From positions 11,045,501-11,109,500 of the forward strand of contig NC_080727.1 in NCBI RefSeq assembly GCF_019097595.1: DNA of 64,000 bases. The letters run 5' to 3'. The notes under the pieces are model-generated. The model saw only the letters and a list, made by a program, of their open reading frames with translations. It made no database searches and was not told where the DNA came from. Below, in pieces: positions 61,833-64,000 of the stretch. A program made the position numbers and the translations under genes. Within the stretch, counting starts at the first letter, position 1. Each line of letters starts with the position of its first letter. The stretch comes from Hemibagrus wyckioides (Eukaryota; Chordata; Actinopteri; Siluriformes; Bagridae).

Positions 61833-62394
61833 ATTCAGTCTCTTGATAGTATGAACGAGGCCAACCATTAGGTCATTCTCAAAATGTACACTGAGCAGTA
61901 AGCTTGCTTTGAGGCCACGGTGAAAGCACAGGCAGAGGACAGTCAGGTTCTTTTCCCTGTCCATCAAAGAAGCCAAATGGCACTTTGTTTTTTACCCAGA
62001 AGCTTTGGGACACCTATTGCAGGTAGTTGGTACTGGGAAAACAAAGCATCTGTGACACTGTATACCAGGTGGTGCTGAAACAGTTGTGAGACCACCAGTG
62101 GGTACAGCCGAATGGGTCTAGTGCCAACAACCGGCCATGCAAAATGAGGATATCCATGCTGCACAATTCTATCAAGCTGGCTTAGAACAATGACAGTGAC
62201 AGTGTTTCCAGGTCCAGGTGAGCTTGGTGTTCTCTTCCTCCTCTCTCTGTGCTGTCAGCTGATATGGTTCTGTCATGGAGTTTTTCCTCAGGGATTTCCT
62301 CTTGGTGCATACCTTCCCTCAGGGTTATATTTAGAGTCATGCAGTACACTCAAGACTAGAGAAGAGATGACCCACAGGGACCTGTGGGAAATGA
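61833..62394. other. Possibly retroelement-derived, unresolved
   Basis: Composition resembles the gypsy fragment that follows, and TTTATACCCAG-like and GACCACCAGTGGG words suggest decayed coding sequence, but I cannot align it to a named domain. Confidence 0.25.
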
Positions 62395-62770
62395 ATTATT
62401 TCATGTGTCCCAGTATAATCCAGTGGTCACTTAGGTCAGGATAACACTGTCTCCTGGGCCATTTACATTGGCCAGGCATTTGGCACAATGTACATAAGTG
62501 GGGTGTTCCACCCCAAAATCCATTGCATCCCCTTCCATTGATCAAGGTCCCCTTCAAAAGAATTGATATGGACCTTGTCAAAGAAGTGCATTGTGTTGCA
62601 AAGACATTCGCCAGTGGTGCTGCTGCCCAGCAGTCTACACCATTTAACTGAAAAAATGGCTCATGAAGACCTCAGAGCCATGCTCGACACACGAGTAATT
62701 GGGTTCCACAGTGACTGGTCCAGACCCATCGTCCTGGTTCCCAAGTCTGACTGGGTGGTCAATTTACATG
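62395..62770 (+). pseudogene. Ty3/gypsy polyprotein fragments: integrase piece then reverse-transcriptase piece
   Basis: 62405-62580 reads, across shifts, as a decayed integrase zinc-binding region followed by PFKRIDMDLV, matching the VPFERIGMDL-type motif at the integrase core start. 62650-62765 reads DWSRPIVLVPKSD, the conserved start of gypsy reverse transcriptases. In an intact element reverse transcriptase comes before integrase, so the order here is reversed. Frames are broken; nothing functional remains. Confidence 0.75.
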
Positions 62771-63434
62771 CAGAAGTTTTGAGCACACAGAGAAGTCATT
62801 CAAATATGATGTGTAATCAATGCCATGCACTGACAAATTGTTCAATTAGTTGGGTGTGGCTCTTTTTTTTTTGGCACTGGAATTGACAAATAGATATTGG
62901 CAGATTCTGTTTACCATAATTCATATAACTTGATAAAACACAGACTCTTTAAGGTTTATAACTTCTGTTTGGGCTGTCTGGAGTCCCGCCCATGTTTTAA
63001 TGGTTCATGGACAAAGTCCTCCACACCCTATGGCTTATTTTGACAACATTATAGTTGATAGTAATGATTGGTAATGGCACCTTAAACATCTGAGGCCTTG
63101 AGACATTTGATAAACCTAATTTATCTATATTTTTATTAAAGCTGTGTGTAAATGTTTTTATAGAGTAAACTGATCTAAAGTTCTCACATTTTCATAATTA
63201 ATCACATATAGAAAGGGCTGCAAAACTCCACTGTGGCAGTGGGGGCATGACTGAGTGCTGGTTTGTGAATAGAGGGCAGAGTAGAGAAAATGTGTAAGGA
63301 ATAAGCATGCACCTGTTGGTGATTAATGAACAAGTATGTGTTTCAGGAAGTGACTGAGAGATGATAAAGGAGGCAATGAGAGTGTACAGATGTGTGCTTA
63401 GTGGCATAAGATTCAAACAGTGAATGCTGAGCCT

Positions 63435-63439
<5 letters not shown>
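62771..63439. other. Upstream filler
   Basis: No gene or named repeat recognised. Confidence 0.6.
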
Positions 63440-63507
<68 letters not shown>

Positions 63508-63508
63508 C
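63440..63508. repeat. (GT)n-(GA)n-(GACA)n compound microsatellite
   Basis: A short GT run, about 13 GA units, then about nine GACA units ending at 63508. Confidence 0.95.
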
Positions 63509-63639
63509 TTAAAATTGTGCCTGAAAATCACTAAAAATTATAAACAGCCAAGTTGAGTTATCTCAAGCCTGCCTCCCTAAAAATCATGAAGATTGTTCAT
63601 GAAAATCCTGTAATTTTGGAAAATTATGGTGTCAGATGA

Positions 63640-64000
63640 TGCAAGCAAAGACAGATGCAAGTGCATTTAAGCATTTTTTAGAAGAGCTGGCAAACAATTC
63701 CAAATCATGAGTCAAAATAACGAGCAGGAAACAGGCAGAGGTCAGACGATCAACAAATATCTATCACCTGAGAATATCTAATATACACAAACCAGAAAAC
63801 AAAATCATGCACTGGAAAGTGACTACAGAGAACAAAATGACTCAGTTACGTAAGCCTGCCAAACATTGAATGATACTTCACAGTGAGAAATACAAAGAAA
63901 TACAAAGCTTTAAATAGACAAACTAATGGGGGGCTGACTGAAAACAGGTGAAAGTAATAAAGACAGAGGGGGGAGACAATTAACGACAAGATATGGAAGG
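63640..64000 (-). mobile_element. Possible gypsy-type LTR or internal flank, antisense, cut by window end
   Basis: GGCAGAGGTCAGACGATCAA, ATGATACTTCACAGTGAGA, TTAAATAGACAAACTAATGG and GAAAACAGGTGAAAGTAATA in this order resemble the reversed LTR text of fish gypsy elements as I remember it. Runs off the window. Confidence 0.45.

Overview
The window is vertebrate nuclear DNA, almost certainly from a teleost fish. It is AT-rich and full of (CA)n, (GA)n and (GATA)n microsatellites. It also carries decayed Tc1/mariner and hAT DNA transposons, tRNA-derived SINEs and scraps of a fish Ty3/gypsy element. The SINE tails and Tc1 families resemble those I associate with catfish and characins, but I would not name a species. 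There is no bacterial-type operon, CRISPR array, rRNA or convincing tRNA gene.

One protein-coding gene is supported: the 5' part of a dachshund-family gene on the minus strand, best assigned to dach2. Coding exon 1 (54818-55314) encodes a Ser/Gly-rich N-terminus and the Ski/Sno/Dac (DACHbox-N) domain. Coding exon 2 (3443-3558) encodes the basic RPGRPPKR segment that follows that domain in DACH proteins. They join in frame across a 51,259-bp intron that starts with GC rather than GT. Positions 1-3442 are the start of intron 2. Positions 55315-64000 are 5'UTR, promoter and upstream DNA.

Layout: 1-3442, intron 2. 3443-3558, exon 2. 3559-54817, intron 1, which holds about fifteen complex, repeat-poor blocks that look like developmental enhancers (for example 9130-9830, 31240-31790, 37100-38065, 38745-39035, 49380-50220), a promoter-like GC/CCAAT block near 40.2 kb, a complete non-autonomous hAT element (22697-23918, 8-bp target duplication), several Tc1 remnants, SINEs and many microsatellites. 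About 50.9-55.7 kb is a broad CpG-rich domain around exon 1. 55.7-64 kb holds one more enhancer-like block (57170-57640), a 23-bp-arm inverted repeat, and gypsy fragments with LTR-like pieces.

DACH2 is a nuclear transcriptional cofactor of the Pax-Six-Eya-Dach network. A very large first intron packed with candidate regulatory DNA is expected for such a gene. I saw no new protein system. The most unusual signals are the GC-AG first intron, the one-sided orientation of all eight long GA arrays in intron 1, the internal promoter-like block, a 91-bp diverged tandem duplication just downstream of exon 2's acceptor, and paired near-perfect hairpins inside a Tc1 remnant.
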